Shown: positions 22,153-33,949, counted from the first letter of the stretch. The stretch is DNA of 64,000 nucleotides from Sthenelais limicola (GCA_942159475.1 OW804094.1:23606366-23670365), one strand, 5' to 3'. The notes: a model not told the origin generated them from the sequence alone. A program made the numbers and translations.

Positions 22153-22837
22153 TAGGGGATTTGCATGTGCCAACGTGCATGTCTGTTACAATGCATCCTG
22201 GGGTGGATTCTAATAAAATCTGGCATACAAATATTTGGCAACATTTTCGTTGAAAATTTCAGGAATGTTTTCATCAATATCAGAGTTTGTATAAATGATC
22301 TATAAAAAACCAAATGCATGATGGCAAAGATGAGGACTTGTTTTATGGAAACATGTATAACACATGGATATTGTCGACATTAGATCATTGATAAATATTC
22401 CATGCTGAACATATGTCTTCCAAAGATTCTATACAGTACCATTGATCCGACAATTCCAATATAGAAACTTGTATAACACATGGATTTTGACATTAGAGCA
22501 TTAATAAATGGGTCAGATTTTCAGAAAATGTACAATTCAACTTCACCAATCTTCCCAAATTTCAGACGAAAATAAAGTTCAAAATACAGTTCGACCTAAC
22601 CAAACCGATTGCTTGAATCAATGCAATGCCGAATATACTTGAATTTACCTAGTATTGACCACATTGCAGCCTAGATTAGCAGTAGTTACTAAATGTGTAC
22701 AGCTGACAATTGTACATTTCCTGAAAATCTGTCCCAAATAGTCCATGCCGAACAAGGCATGTTTTCTATAGATGCACCATTAGTCTCATAATTCCATGTG
22801 AATCAAGATTCAAAATGGCGGCTATGCAAATCCCCTA
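22153..22837 (+). mobile_element. family C MITE containing a family A MITE
   Basis: Ends TAGGGGATTTGCATG and ATGCAAATCCCCTA. A family A copy (22510-22735) sits inside it, so family A transposed after this family C copy was in place. The segment just left of the insert (22330-22430) also looks partly duplicated (AACATGTATAACACATGG at about 22351, similar again at 22467). Confidence 0.7.
22510..22735 (+). mobile_element. family A MITE, AAAT duplication
   Basis: Complete element, 226 bp, AAAT at both sides, nested in family C. Confidence 0.8.
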
Positions 22838-22903
22838 TTGCAGACTCTTACTTTGAGGGCCCAAACTGGCTGTGCTTAATGTACATTGTAACAAACACTA
22901 CAC

Positions 22904-23138
22904 GGGTCAGATTTTCAGAAAATGTACAATTCGCCTTCACCGATCCTCTCAAATAACCCATATTTAAGACAGAAATGAGCTTCAAAATGCAGTTTAACAT
23001 AACAGAACTGATACTTTGAATCAATGCCATACCAAATATATTCAGATATACCCGGTATTCATCATTTTTCAGTCTAATTCAGCCTAAATTCCCAAATATG
23101 TAGAGCTGCCAATTGTACATTTTCTGAAAATCTGACCC
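22904..23138 (+). mobile_element. family A MITE
   Basis: Complete; flanks ACAC and ACAA are a duplication with one change. Confidence 0.75.
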
Positions 23139-23360
23139 ACAAATCCTTCTCCAACATTTACCCTGACATCGATCGACCACATTAAGGAGACCATTATATC
23201 AACAATGGAGAATCTTATTGCATGGTTCTGATCACTCCACAGTTTCTGTAGCATTCACTCTGTCATAAAACTTCCCATAATAATAACAATAAAAACAGAC
23301 TTTCCGTGATACCTAGTGATTCAAGGTTAAAATGGCATTGAACTGTGCTCATCATGTGTT
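23139..23360. other. short spacer
   Basis: No gene recognised. Confidence 0.3.
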
Positions 23361-23500
23361 GGGTCAGATTTTCAGAAAATGTACAATTCGCCTTGACCAA
23401 TCCTCTCAAATAACTCACATTTAAGACAAAAATAAGGTTTAAAATAGGGTTTAGCATAGTAAAACAGATATATTAAACCAACACAAAACCAAATATACTG
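23361..23500 (+). mobile_element. family A MITE, right half missing
   Basis: Clean left end (GGGTCAGATTTTCAGAAAAT), then homology is lost at CAAATATACTG. Confidence 0.65.
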
Positions 23501-23862
23501 TTGAGTCCCTAAGTAGACATATGTACAAATGATGAAATCGGTACAGACTTTTCCTCTGTGGTACATGCTATTTCACATACTATAGTTCTTTTCCAACTGC
23601 TTTCTTCCTATTTCCGGGAAGATTTTACTATTTCCAGAACAAAAAGTTCCATGTCAGTGTCGATTTTCCCATGTCAGCCTCCTTTTCCACTATTTCCCTT
23701 AGACATTCACCACCGAAAAGTATATCACTGCACCTTTTTCCTATTTCCCCTACATGAAAAGCCATGTCTAGCTGCTGTGACTCCTATGTCTAGATTTGGC
23801 CATCTTTTCTCATTGGTGTCCTCCCTGGGACACTCCTTTTCTACCCATACAAAAGCAGACAT
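23501..23862. other. spacer, pyrimidine-rich
   Basis: A TTTCC-rich stretch. The 116-codon frame at 23558-23908 runs into the neighbouring MITE and is not convincing. Confidence 0.3.
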
Positions 23863-24098
23863 GGGTCAGATTTTCAGAAATGTACAATTGGCAGCTGTAC
23901 ACATTTAGTGTATTCTGCTAAATTAGGCTGCAATTTGGTCAATATTATGTAAATTTACCTGTACATTTGGCATTGCATTGATTCTAGCAATCTGTTTGGT
24001 TAGGTTGAACTGTATTTTGTACTTTATTTTGGTCTGAAATTTGGGTTATTGGAGAGGATTGGTGAAGATGAATTGTACATTTTCTGAACATCTAACCC
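23863..24098 (-). mobile_element. family A MITE, ACAT duplication
   Basis: Complete copy with ACAT at 23859-23862 and 24099-24102. Confidence 0.85.
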
Positions 24099-24184
24099 AC
24101 ATGACTCAGTGGCTCAGTGTTACATAACATTATCCACTACCCCTGAATGGGGGCCCACCAGCTATCTTTGTAGTGTAGCAGTGT

Positions 24185-24312
24185 TACATAACACATCCAA
24201 TACATCTTCTCTTCCTTTCTCTTTCTCCCTCTCTCCCTCTCCCCTCCCGCTCACCCCCCCCCCCTCCCGCGCTCACCCTCCCTCTCCCTCTCACCCTCCT
24301 TCTCCCTCCCAG
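24185..24312. repeat. CT-rich low-complexity tract
   Basis: CTCCCTCTC-type repeats with a run of nine or more C. Confidence 0.8.
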
Positions 24313-24354
24313 TTATGTTGGGGTAGGAATACTCATAATCATGGTACATTTGGG

Positions 24355-24515
24355 TGAAAAGGAGTGGATATTTGGAAATGGAGTGGATATTCCGAAAAGG
24401 AAAAGGATATTCCAAAAAGAAAAGGATAATCCGAAAAGGAAAAGGACATTGGCAAAAAGGAAAAGAAAGTTGACAAAAAGGTATTGGATATTCCAAAAAG
24501 AAAAGTCTTGGATAT
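24355..24515. repeat. GGATATTCCRAAAAGGAAAA short tandem
   Basis: Irregular tandem copies of a roughly 20-base purine-rich unit. Confidence 0.6.
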
Positions 24516-24569
24516 TTTTAATTTTTCCTATTTCACGTTTATATCCTTTCAGATTGGGGACAAAACATA

Positions 24570-24661
24570 TACTCAGATATACTCGGCATTTATCATTTTC
24601 CAGCCGAATTTATACCAAATGTATAGAGGGGCCAATTGTACATTTTCTGAAAATCTGACCC
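24570..24661 (+). mobile_element. family A MITE, right half
   Basis: From ATATACTCGGCATTTATCAT to the clean CTGACCC end. Confidence 0.6.
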
Positions 24662-24764
24662 TGTTACAGTCTAGCTTCAGAGCAGACAGAGCTTCTCCAA
24701 ACGGTTACTCGCCATTAGAATCCCTCCTTACCCTGCCCCTCTCTACTTTTCCTCTGCTGCATTG

Positions 24765-25140
24765 TAATGTGTTACAGGAAAATGAGTCCCAAGTCGCAAA
24801 AATGATATTTTTCAGTGATTCATTCACAAGCTCTCTTTATAGAAATGTTGGGAGGGGATCTGCCAACCGGTTGAATTTTAATTTCACTTTGCTGTGACTT
24901 GTGTTGAGTAAGAGAAGTGGCGGGTGGAGTTTTACACTTTTTTATTTGGACTTTTACTGGTCTTTATAGAAATTTTCTGATTTTTATAGAGTTTAGTACC
25001 TTTTGTCATATGAATCCATGTACCAAATGTTATGGACGTTGTAGCTAATATATTGTCGCCTTTTGAAGGTCATACTATGGATCGAGTTAGTGTATTTAGT
25101 TATTTTACTGGTATAATTGCCCATCTAGAAATATTTCAAA
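24765..25140 (+). mobile_element. family B left half with internal insert
   Basis: Starts GTGTTACAGGAAAATGAGTC. About 100 unrelated bases (GGGAGGGGATCTGCCAACCG onward) interrupt it before homology resumes near 24965. Confidence 0.5.
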
Positions 25141-25145
25141 TAATA

Positions 25146-25556
25146 TGTGATGTGTTTCAGGAAAATGAGTCATAAGTCAAAATTGATATTTTTCAAATTG
25201 TTGTTTTTACAAGATCACATTATCGGAATGTTCTGATTTGTAGAGGGTTTGTCACTTACAGCTATATCAATCGATGTATCAAATTTCATGACAATCTATG
25301 TAATATATCCTTTAGTTTCAAAGGTACTCATATGGACTACATTTAGTTACTTTACTGTTTAGTAACCCCCAGAAATATTGGAAACTTTTTTTTCAAAAAC
25401 GAAAATATCAAACTTAAGATCTAGAAATAGTTATTAGATTATTAAACTGTTTACTATCATTGGAATCGACTTGATCTCCTCTTTTCAAATATAATGGTAT
25501 CTCAAAATCTTTTTTTTGCGACATATGACTCATTTTCCTGAAACAGATCGCATATT
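25146..25556 (+). mobile_element. family B element, complete, reference copy
   Basis: About 410 bp with inverted ends: GTGATGTGTTTCAGGAAAAT at the left and ATTTTCCTGAAACAGATCGC at the right. The inverted homology extends about 40 bases (through AAGTC and the CGCAAAA-type part). No coding capacity. Other full copies: 46182, 50690 (reverse), 51328, 52476 (reverse). Confidence 0.75.
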
Positions 25557-25712
25557 ATTCCAAACATAAATATATCAATATGAAATATAGGAACACTTAT
25601 TAGATGTCGTTAATGTTTACCACTATTTGAATCAGCTTGATTTTCTAATATCATGGTACCTCAAAATTAATTTCTTGTAACTTGTGACTCATCGTCCTGT
25701 AACACATCAGAT
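25557..25712 (+). mobile_element. family B right third
   Basis: A second right end (ACTCATCGTCCTGTAACACA) directly behind the full copy. Confidence 0.5.
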
Positions 25713-26521
25713 ATACATGCTATAGGCACCAGAGGTGCCTTGTTCATGATATATTTAATCGTGTCGGTTATGTTTTTTTTGTTTTTTTTCAAGATTTTAT
25801 TTTCACTGGGTACATCACCTCCAAAAGGAGTAGGATATTCCGGCGGAATCCAGCTTGGGTTATAGAATGATTATATACATAGGATAATAGGTAAGCAAAA
25901 GGTAAAAGACAAGGTCGAAGAAAACCTCTTACTGTGAGAGAGACTTCAAAATTGTTTGTACCGTACTATTGACGAATTCTATGTTACAAAAATTTAACGT
26001 GAGAGCAAAGGCTTCATATTGCCACTTGGTGTCAAATAATAATTTGTAAGATGGGTCAAAACTTGTTTGGACCGCACCATTGGGGAAATCAATGTTAAAA
26101 GAAAAGATGTGGAAAAATAGCTTCGAATCACATAATGCTGTAGGATTATGTGTGAGAAGGCCTAATCTCTTTAGGGTAGAGAGGTTAGCAGAGTATTGTT
26201 GGTATATATAGAATTTCAACACTTTCCAGGTGAACCTCTAACTTATGAGAGTGACCTGTAGCTGTGCTGAATAATAATTTGTAATAAGAAGTAAGTAGGA
26301 AGATGCAGAAAGGGATTATAGAAAAAATGTTACAATTGTCAATTGAAGGAAGGCCTCTCGCTCCAAATCGCAAATTGTGATTATAATCCCATTAGGCAGG
26401 AAATGCTCTGAGCACAGTAGGCGTCCAATCACTGACACACAATTCCTATCTGATCTGAGAGGCTGTGAGCCCAGACTTTGTTACATCAAATTACATCAGG
26501 CTAAAGCTTTGGAATAACTCA
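25713..26521. other. spacer with possible LINE tail
   Basis: T-rich run followed by CAAGATTTTATTTTCACTGG (about 25789) looks like a minus-oriented retroelement 3' end. Two ATTTGTAATAAGAAG/AATTTGTAAGATGGG-like repeats follow. No gene supported. Confidence 0.35.
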
Positions 26522-26850
26522 TCCTGGGTAAGACCATAAAGTGCCTTTCTGTCTCTTTTCTCTGTCTGTCTCTCCCTTCTTTTCTATCTCTTCTTCCCTG
26601 GGTATGTTCATAAAGTGCCTTTCTGTCTCTTTTTCTGTGTCTCTCTCTTCCTTCTTCTCCATCTCTATTTCCTGGGTATGACCATGAAGTGCCTTTCTGT
26701 CTCTTTTCTCTGTCTCTCTCTCCCTTCTTCGCTATCTCTATTTTCTGGGTATGATCATAAACTGCCTCCCTCTCAGCTCTCCCGCCCTTGATATAACCAT
26801 ATTAAATGTGTTGATAAGGGCGTAAAGCAACCAATCTCACTCATTCACTC
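26522..26850 (-). repeat. inverted copy of the 73-bp array with SINE-like head
   Basis: Three to four copies of the same 73-bp unit as 21411-22016 in reverse complement (AAAGTGCCTTTCTGTCTCTT), followed by the reversed head TAAGGGCGTAAAGCAACCAA and TCTCACTCATTCAC. Head and array therefore travel as one unit. Confidence 0.75.
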
Positions 26851-27170
26851 TACAAAACTCTCAGACTGAAGAAAATAACTTAGCCCCTTTGAACTAATTC
26901 ATAGAACATTTCTACCTGTAAGAGACTTTCCCAAGGCGTGTGTCACCAGTAATAGTATCAGGTGTTAATATAATAAATTGCCACAAGTAGAGAAAGTTTC
27001 CCACTTGTCCTCCCACTCCTTCATTTTCTTTCATCCCAGCCTCATCCTCTCCATTAGAAACCGGAAGTCATTAACGCCCCCGCGCCGTCTGGTGGAGATT
27101 TTAGCGTATCCATGGCCTAATTCTGGGGCGGAAGGATCGGGGTTAAGAATACAGTACTTTCACTCTGTTT
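26851..27170. other. spacer without recognised feature
   Basis: No gene supported. Confidence 0.3.
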
Positions 27171-27406
27171 GGGTGAAGTCGTCAGAAAATGTACAATTGG
27201 CTTTCATCAATCCTCTCAAATAACTCAAATTTCAGACGAAAATAAAGTTCAAAGTTCAGTTTAACCTAACCAAGCAGATTGCTAGAATCGGTGCAATGCC
27301 AAATATATACTCGAATTTACGTGGTATTGACCAAATTGCAGCCTAATTTAGCAGAATTAAATAAATGTGTAGAGCTGCTGATTGTACATTTTCTGAAAAT
27401 CTGACC
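27171..27406 (+). mobile_element. family A MITE
   Basis: Left end diverged (GGGTGAAGTCGTCAGAAAAT), right end CTGACC. Confidence 0.75.
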
Positions 27407-27931
27407 TGTACGTTTATTACATAGTACTTGGAAGTCGTGTATTCAAAGTGACGTGATTGGATTAAAAAGTAGCCATTTTAAAGCTGAATTCTCAGCTAAT
27501 ACAACAGACGATCTTACCACCAATTCCCATATATTATGACTTATAGGACTGAATTCATCAATTTTCTGCTGCTATTAGACTTTTCTCTAAGATTTTGGTC
27601 AAATGACTCTTAGCTGGGGAGGAATCCCCCAATCCCCCAATCCCCCAATGTTGAATCTATCTAAGAACCATTTGGCCATAACTCTGGAAGATTTTGTCCA
27701 GTTATTTTTGCTACAGAGCTTGTAAAACGTCCTCACTTGTATTTGGAGGACCCGCCAAAATACTTTCCAATGATGACGACATGTATTATCGCTCATCGGC
27801 GGCAGTTTTCCCTGAGAGAATTGACCTTCTAATTCTTGTATAAGCATACAACAGCAGCAAAATATTGATAAATCCAGTTCTCTAAGTCATAACATGAGTA
27901 GATTTCATCAGATATTACTTGTCGTAATAGC
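27407..27931. other. spacer leading into minisatellite
   Basis: CCCCAAT repeated three to four times near 27625-27649. From about 27815 the sequence matches the spacer that recurs at 28418-28530 and 33797-33930 (TTCTAATTCTT, then ACAGCAGCA and AATATTGATA). Confidence 0.5.
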
Positions 27932-28580
27932 TGAGTATGCAGCTTTAACTGAGAGTACAGCTTTAAATGAGAGTACAGCTTTAACTGAGAGTACAGCTTT
28001 AACTGGGAGTGCAGCTTTAACTGAGAGTGCAGCTTTAACTGAGAGCACAGCTTTAACTGGGAGTGCAGCTTTAACTGGGAGTGCAGCTTTAACTGGGAGT
28101 GCAGCTTTAACTGAGAGTGCAGCTTTAACTGGGAGTGCAGCTTTAACTGGGAGTGCAGCTTTAACTGGGAGTGCAGCTTTAACTGAGAGTGCAGCTTTAA
28201 CTGGGAGTGCAGCTTTAACTGGGAGTGCAGCTTTAACTGGGAGTGCAGCTTTAACTGGGAGTGCAGCTTTAACTGGGAGTGCAGCTTTAACTGGGAGTGC
28301 AGCTTTAACTTAGAGTGCAGCTTTAACTGGGAGTGCAGCTTTAACTGGGAGTACAGCTTTAACTGGGAGTGCAGCTTTAACTGAGAGTACAGCTTTAACT
28401 GGGGGTGCAGCTTTTGAAATCCTACCTGTCCGCAATGTTCAACGCACCTAAGTCATTTGACTGGTAGGATTTACCTTCTAATTCTTATATAAACATATGA
28501 CAGCAGCAGAATATTGATACGTCCTGTAAGTGAGTGCAGCTTTAACTGAGATGCAGTTTTACCAGAGTGTGCAGCTTTAA
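27932..28580. repeat. 18-bp minisatellite, left block
   Basis: About 27 copies of GCAGCTTTAACTGGGAGT (variants GAGAGT and GTACAG) from 27939 to 28417. A 110-bp spacer (28418-28530) and a few more units then lead up to the transposon insertion at 28587. The in-frame 139-codon ORF (Ala-Ala-Leu-Thr-Gly-Ser repeats) is a consequence of 18 being a multiple of 3. Confidence 0.85.
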
Positions 28581-28586
28581 CTGGGA

Positions 28587-29425
28587 TAGCTGGGAGGGAA
28601 TTCGCCAAAATTTGCACGAATTGTGCACTTGGTGACAAGTTTTTGAAATTTGGCGTGGTGTTAGGTATGGGTATTAGGTTTTCAAAACTCCGTGCAAACA
28701 GAATGTGGTGGCCCCCTGGTGGCCGTTATGCGCAAAAAACAAAATGGCTGCCACTGGGACATAACAATGTCATATCTCAGCCCCATTTAGCACTAAATCC
28801 ATGTGTAATACCACTTTGACCATGTTTTAAGGTATGGGGAATCTATTTCCAACATTATTTTTTTGATTCAAGGTCAATTTCAAGGTCAAAATCCAAAATG
28901 GCTGCCCCTGGAAACAGTAAATATCATATTTCAGCTCCTTTTTGTACTAGATCTATAACACCACTTTCAGTTTGTTTTAAGATATGAGGAATTTATTTCT
29001 GAGGTCACATTTCTGTTTCAAGGGCAATATCAAGGTCAAAATCCAACATGGCCGCCCCAGGTAAAAGTAAATATCATATCTCAGCTCCTGTTTGCACTAG
29101 GTCTATGTATAATACCTATTTCAGTATGTTTTAAAGTATCAGGAATTCATTCCTGAGGTCACTTCTGAGTTTCAAGGTCGTTTCTAGGTCAAAATCCAAG
29201 ATGGCTGCCCCTGGAAAGAGTAAATATCATATCTCAGCTCCTCTTTGTACTAGATCTATGTATAATACCGCTTTCAGTATGTTTTAAGGTATGAGGAATT
29301 CATTTCTGAGGTTACCTTTCTGATTAAAGGTCAATATCAAGGTCAAAATCCTACATGGCTGCCTCAGGGAAACATATATATCATATTTTAGCTCCTGTTT
29401 GCGCTACATCTATGTATAATACCAC
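28587..29425 (+). repeat. left terminal inverted repeat, built of ~150-bp units
   Basis: Four to five diverged tandem units of about 145-165 bp, each with a TCAAGGTCAAAATCC, ATGGCTGCC and ATCATATYTCAGCTCC series. It pairs with 32050-32886. Confidence 0.8.
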
Positions 29426-31686
29426 CTTTAATATCAACTATCCAGCTTCCTGATGACTTCATCACTGTCCCATACATTGATGAATATGCTGGAGAAATCA
29501 CTCTCTCAAAATGTGTAAATGGATCAGTCAGACCAGCTTTTACGAATAATCCAAGAGCATGTGTGCCTGAGGAGGCATGGCTCAACCATCTTCACAAGGT
29601 TCTCATAGAAAAAGATGGAAAGCTTCAAGAAACATCATTGACATACTCTGGGTTCTTCTTCCATGGCCAACACCCAGAAGATGTCAGGCCAAGGGCCACA
29701 GTTGGAGTTTTTCCTGTATTCTATGAGGAGGCCTTATCAATGGCTATGCAGAACCATGCAATGCTTGTTGTGAAGAAGGCAGATCATGAATCCTGGCCAG
29801 ATTCCAGTGATTGAAGGTGACTGTCCTCTCTATGCGCAACAGAAAAAATGTCAATGGCAATACCCAAATGAGGTGAGTCAGTCAAAGATGGTGTGTTTTA
29901 TGGGATTCCTCCATGTTGAAATGACATCTCAAGAATGTAGGGGTTAGCTGTTGGCTGGATCAGGCTGGGAACGCATATTTTCCCTTGCAATACTGGTGTT
30001 TCAATACTGGTGTTGCAGCTTCTCTGCTAGGTGGCAAGCATGTCAAGTATACACGGTGTGCATACCAGTTCATTATTGCCTGGCTCCATATACTCAAAGT
30101 TCAGGCATACAACGATTACTGCTCTGAGGGATATGGACCTGATAAACCCATGGAGACATGGGAAAGCGTCTCATTAACAATGCTCCAACAATTTGCTACT
30201 GGACAACAGTGAGAGATTACCTGCTCATTAACTGCCACTTTGTTCGGGGTCAGCAGGTTGGGGATTGGCCACTAACTCTAAATGCCTGCTATGATATGGG
30301 TCCGTGGTTTTTTGCCTTTGGGCACACAAATTATGCCTGCTGGATGCCAGTATTCTTGAAAGACATGGTGCAACTTCAAGAAACCCATCCTTCAATCTAT
30401 GAGGCATTCATGGAGGGGAAGTTGTGTTGTGCAACATGGGGACACAAAGTTCTCAATGTTGGGATTGGATCAGAGCCAGGAACAGAACTTTCTGAATGAG
30501 GATAGTGGGGCAAAAGGCCTGTATGGTCAACAGGAAGAAAAAGAGGGGATTGAGCTTTCAAAACCTGATGTACTTTGGGTCATTAATGAGTTGAAAGTGC
30601 TTCTCTGCTGCAGACAACAAAGAAACTTTAGAACATCCAGAGACTTCAGTAGCTGAACAAAAGTTCCTCAATCATCTCAAAGCTCTATTCAACCTTGTTA
30701 AGGATGGTACAGTGGTCAATCCTTTCAAGGAAGTTGGTCCAGAGTTCATCACATTGGATACTGGTGAGATAATGAACCATGAGATCAGCAACTCCCTCAC
30801 AGAGCTGACCTTGTACTCAGCAACAAGCCAACTGACCTAGCAGGCTTGTCCCCATGCCAGCAAGAAGAAGCTGACACATGAATGATTCTCCACTTACTAC
30901 ATGCTGCCTAGGCGGGCCACACTAAAGCCTACCTTGGGACAGTGGATACTGATGTGGTTGTGCTGGCCATCAATCTATTCCATGAGATTGGCCTGTTAGA
31001 ACTGTGGGTTGGATTTGGAACAGGAAAATCATATAAAGATATACCAATCCACCACATTTCACCAATGTTGGGACCTGAATATTGTAAGGCACTTCCATTC
31101 TTTCATGCATTCACAGGGTGTGATGTTGTATCAGCAATGTTTAGAATTGGTATAAAGACTGCATGGAAATCATGGGGTGCCTTTCCTGAGGTCACTGACA
31201 CATTCACTGCTATCACCCAAGGCCCAACCAGCCTGACTCCGGATTCCTTGCATATGCAACGTCTCAAGCTCATCTGTGCTCATGTACAGTCAAAATTGCA
31301 GTGCAGACACAGTGAATGAAGCAAGAAAGGTGATGTTCAGCCATGGCCTCAAGTGCCTGGAAACGATTCCCCCAACCCAAAATGCTTTATTCCAGCATGC
31401 TAAGCATGCCCTGCTCACTGCAGGCTTTGTCTGGAAGCAGGCCCCCTCTAAAACCCCTGAGATTCCAGACCCTAGCAAATGGGGCTGGGAATGGAATGCT
31501 AGAACCAAACAGTGGGTGCCATATTGGACTGATCTGGCAGATGTCAGCCAGGCATGTTCACTGCTCCTCCATTGTGGATGTGTGGTTGCCTGTAAGGGAG
31601 CATGTAAGTGTCATCGAGCTGGACTGCGATTTTGCACATATGCAAGTGTGAAGGGGGCTGCACTAATAATGTGTGAAAGTAGTTAA
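29426..31686 (+). pseudogene. transposon-encoded protein, frameshifted
   Basis: Consecutive coding blocks on the plus strand are broken by frameshifts and stops: 29430-29815, about 29815-29945, 29985-30212, 30158-30660, 30942-31319 and 31276-31686. The blocks read like one protein. Key parts are GQIPVIEGDCPLYAQQKK near 29800, GDWPLTLNACYDMGPWFFAF near 30270, DTDVVVLAI at the start of the 30942 block, LPFFHAFTGCDVVS near 31100, and a C-terminal WGWEWN plus Cys-rich part (CGC, CKGACKC). I remember this set, especially the FHAFTGCD motif and Cys-rich end, from many unnamed transposon-associated invertebrate proteins. The DTDVVVL segment resembles an acidic-metal motif of PIN/FEN-type nucleases; that is inference. 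The frame breaks make it non-functional here. Confidence 0.7.
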
Positions 31687-32049
31687 TGATATGAAACCTG
31701 ATCTTTCTACTATCTCAATGGGTGGCTGTATCAAATGGCCCATCATAAATAGCTTTTGTCTTTAAAAGGAACATTACTGTTAGCCTTTGACTTCAGCAAT
31801 GGCCTTGAAAATGACCTTGTAACTTCAAAAAGGATTCCCAATTTCAGAAAACTCATATAAAGGCACATTATTATAAATGGATCTAGTAATGGGATAGTAA
31901 ATGGATCTGGTAATGGGAGCTGAAATGGGACATTTACACTACTAGCTGGTGGCCATTTTGGATTTTGAGTCAATGATTCTGACCTTGATAATGACCTTGA
32001 AACAGAAAAGTGACCTCAGAAATAAATTCCTCATACCTTAAAACATACT

Positions 32050-32886
32050 GAAAATGGTATTATACATAGATGTAGTGCAAACAGGAGCTAAAATATGGCA
32101 TATATGTTTCCCTGAGGCAGCCATATTGGATTTTGACCTTGATATTGACCTTTAATCAGAAAGGTAACCTCAGAAATGAATTCTTCATAACTTAAAACAT
32201 ACTAAAAGTGGTGTTATACATAGATCTAGTACAAAGAGGAGCTGAGATATGATATTTACTCTTTCCAGGGGCAGCCATCTTGGATTTTGACCTAGAAATG
32301 ACCTTGAAACTCAGAAGTGACCTCAGGAATGAATTCCTGATACTTTAAAACATACTGAAATAGGTATTATACATAGACCTAGTGCAAACAGGAGCTGAGA
32401 TATGATATTTACTTTTACCTGAGGTGGCCATGTTGGATTTTGACCTTGATATTGCCCTTGAAACAGAAATGTGACCTCAGAAATAAATTCCTCATATCTT
32501 AAAACGTACTAAAAGTGGTATTATAGATAGATCTAGTACAAACAGGAGCTGAAATATGATATTTACTCTTTCCGGGGGCAGCCATTTTGGATTTTGACCT
32601 TGAAATTGACCTTGAATCAAAAAAATAATGTTGGAAATAGATTCCCCATACCTTAAAACATGGTCAAAGTGGTATTACACATGGATTTAGTGCTAAATGG
32701 GGCTGAGATATGACATTGTTATGTCCCAGTGGCAGCCATTTTGTTTTTTGCGCATAACGACCACCAGGGGGCCACCACATTCTGTTTGCACGGAGTTTTG
32801 AAAACCTAATACCCATACCTAACACCATGCCAAATTTCAAAAACTTGTCACCAAGTGCACGATTTTTTCGAATTCCCTCCCAGCTA
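32050..32886 (-). repeat. right terminal inverted repeat
   Basis: Reverse complement of 28587-29425 with modest divergence. Further diverged units of the same roughly 150-bp repeat continue inward to about 31780. Confidence 0.8.
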
Positions 32887-33800
32887 GGAGTGCAGCTTTA
32901 ACTGAGATGCAGTTTTACCAGAGTGTGCAGCTTTAACTGGGAGTGCAGCTTTAACTGAGATGTAGTTTTACCAGAGTGTGCAGCTTTAACAGGGAGCGCA
33001 GCTTTAACTGAGAGTGCAGCTTTACCTGAGGGTGCAGCTTTAACTGAGATGCAGTTTTAACTGGGAGTGCAGCTTTAACTGAAAGTGCAGCTTTAAATGA
33101 GGGTGCAGCTTTAACTGAAAGTGCAGCTTTAACTGGGAGTGCAGCTTTAACTGAAAGTGCAGCTTTAACTGGGAGTGCAGCTTTAACTGAAAGTGCAGCT
33201 TTAACTGGGAGTGCAGCTTTAACTGAAAGTGCAGCCTTAACTGAGCTGCAGCTTTAACTGGGAGTGCAGCTTTAACTGAGATGCAGTTTTACCAGAGTGT
33301 GCAGCTTTAACAGGGAGCGCAGCTTTAACTGAGAGTGCAGCTTTACCTGAGGGTGCAGCTTTAACTGAGATGCAGTTTTAACTGGGAGTGCAGCTTTAAC
33401 TGAAAGTGCAGCTTTAAATGAGGGTGCAGCTTCAACTGAGGGTGCAGCTTTAACTGGGAGTACAGCTTTAACTGAGGGTGCAGCTTCAACTGGGAGTGCA
33501 ACTTTAACTGAAAGTGCAGCCTTGACTGAGAGTGCAGCTTCAACTGTGAGTGCAGCTTTAACTGAGGGTGCAGCTTCAACTGAGGGTGCAGCTTTAACTG
33601 AGGGTGCAACTTTAACCGAGTGTGCAGCTTTAACTGAGGGTGCAGCTTCAACTGAGGGTGCAGCTTTAACTGAGGGTGCAGCTTTAACTGAGGGTGCAGC
33701 TTCAACTGAGGTTGCAGCTTCAACTGAGGGTGCAGCTTTAACTGAGGGTGCAACTTTAACTGAGAGTACAGCTCTAAATGAGAGTGCACCTTTGAAATCC
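32887..33800. repeat. 18-bp minisatellite, right block
   Basis: Continuation of the left block in the same orientation, about 48 units. Unit types GGGAGT, GAAAGT, GAGGGT and GAGATGCAGTTTTACCAGAG form local subfamilies. A 300-bp stretch is duplicated in tandem (33001-33105 resembles 33318-33430). Confidence 0.85.
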
Positions 33801-33949
33801 TACCCGTCCCGCAATGTTCAACCCACCTAACAGTCATTAGGCTGGAAGGTTTTACCTTCTAATTCTTACATAAACATTATGACAGCAGCAGAATATTGAT
33901 AAATCCAGTCCTGTAAGTAAGTGAATCTTTAACTATGAGTGCAGCATTA
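33801..33949. repeat. minisatellite spacer, third copy
   Basis: Copy of the 28418-28530 spacer (CCGCAATGTTCAACCCACCT, GACAGCAGCAGAATATTGAT), followed by a few decayed units. Confidence 0.7.

Larger units (their letters stand above)
28587..32886 (+). mobile_element. 4.3-kb DNA transposon with long terminal inverted repeats
   Basis: The element begins TAGCTGGGAGGGAATTCG and ends with its inverse CGAATTCCCTCCCAGCTA. GGA on both sides (28584-28586, 32887-32889) fits a 3-bp target duplication inside the GGGAGT of the 18-bp minisatellite unit. The inverted repeats are about 840 bp each. The interior carries one degenerate coding region on the plus strand. Superfamily unknown to me. Confidence 0.8.

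Noticed and set aside
23558..23908. 116-codon plus frame
   Set aside because: It ends inside a family A MITE and has no recognisable pattern or start context.
27894..28313. 139-codon Ala-Ala-Leu-Thr-Gly-Ser frame
   Set aside because: It is the 18-bp minisatellite read in one phase; the same array is interrupted by stops elsewhere.
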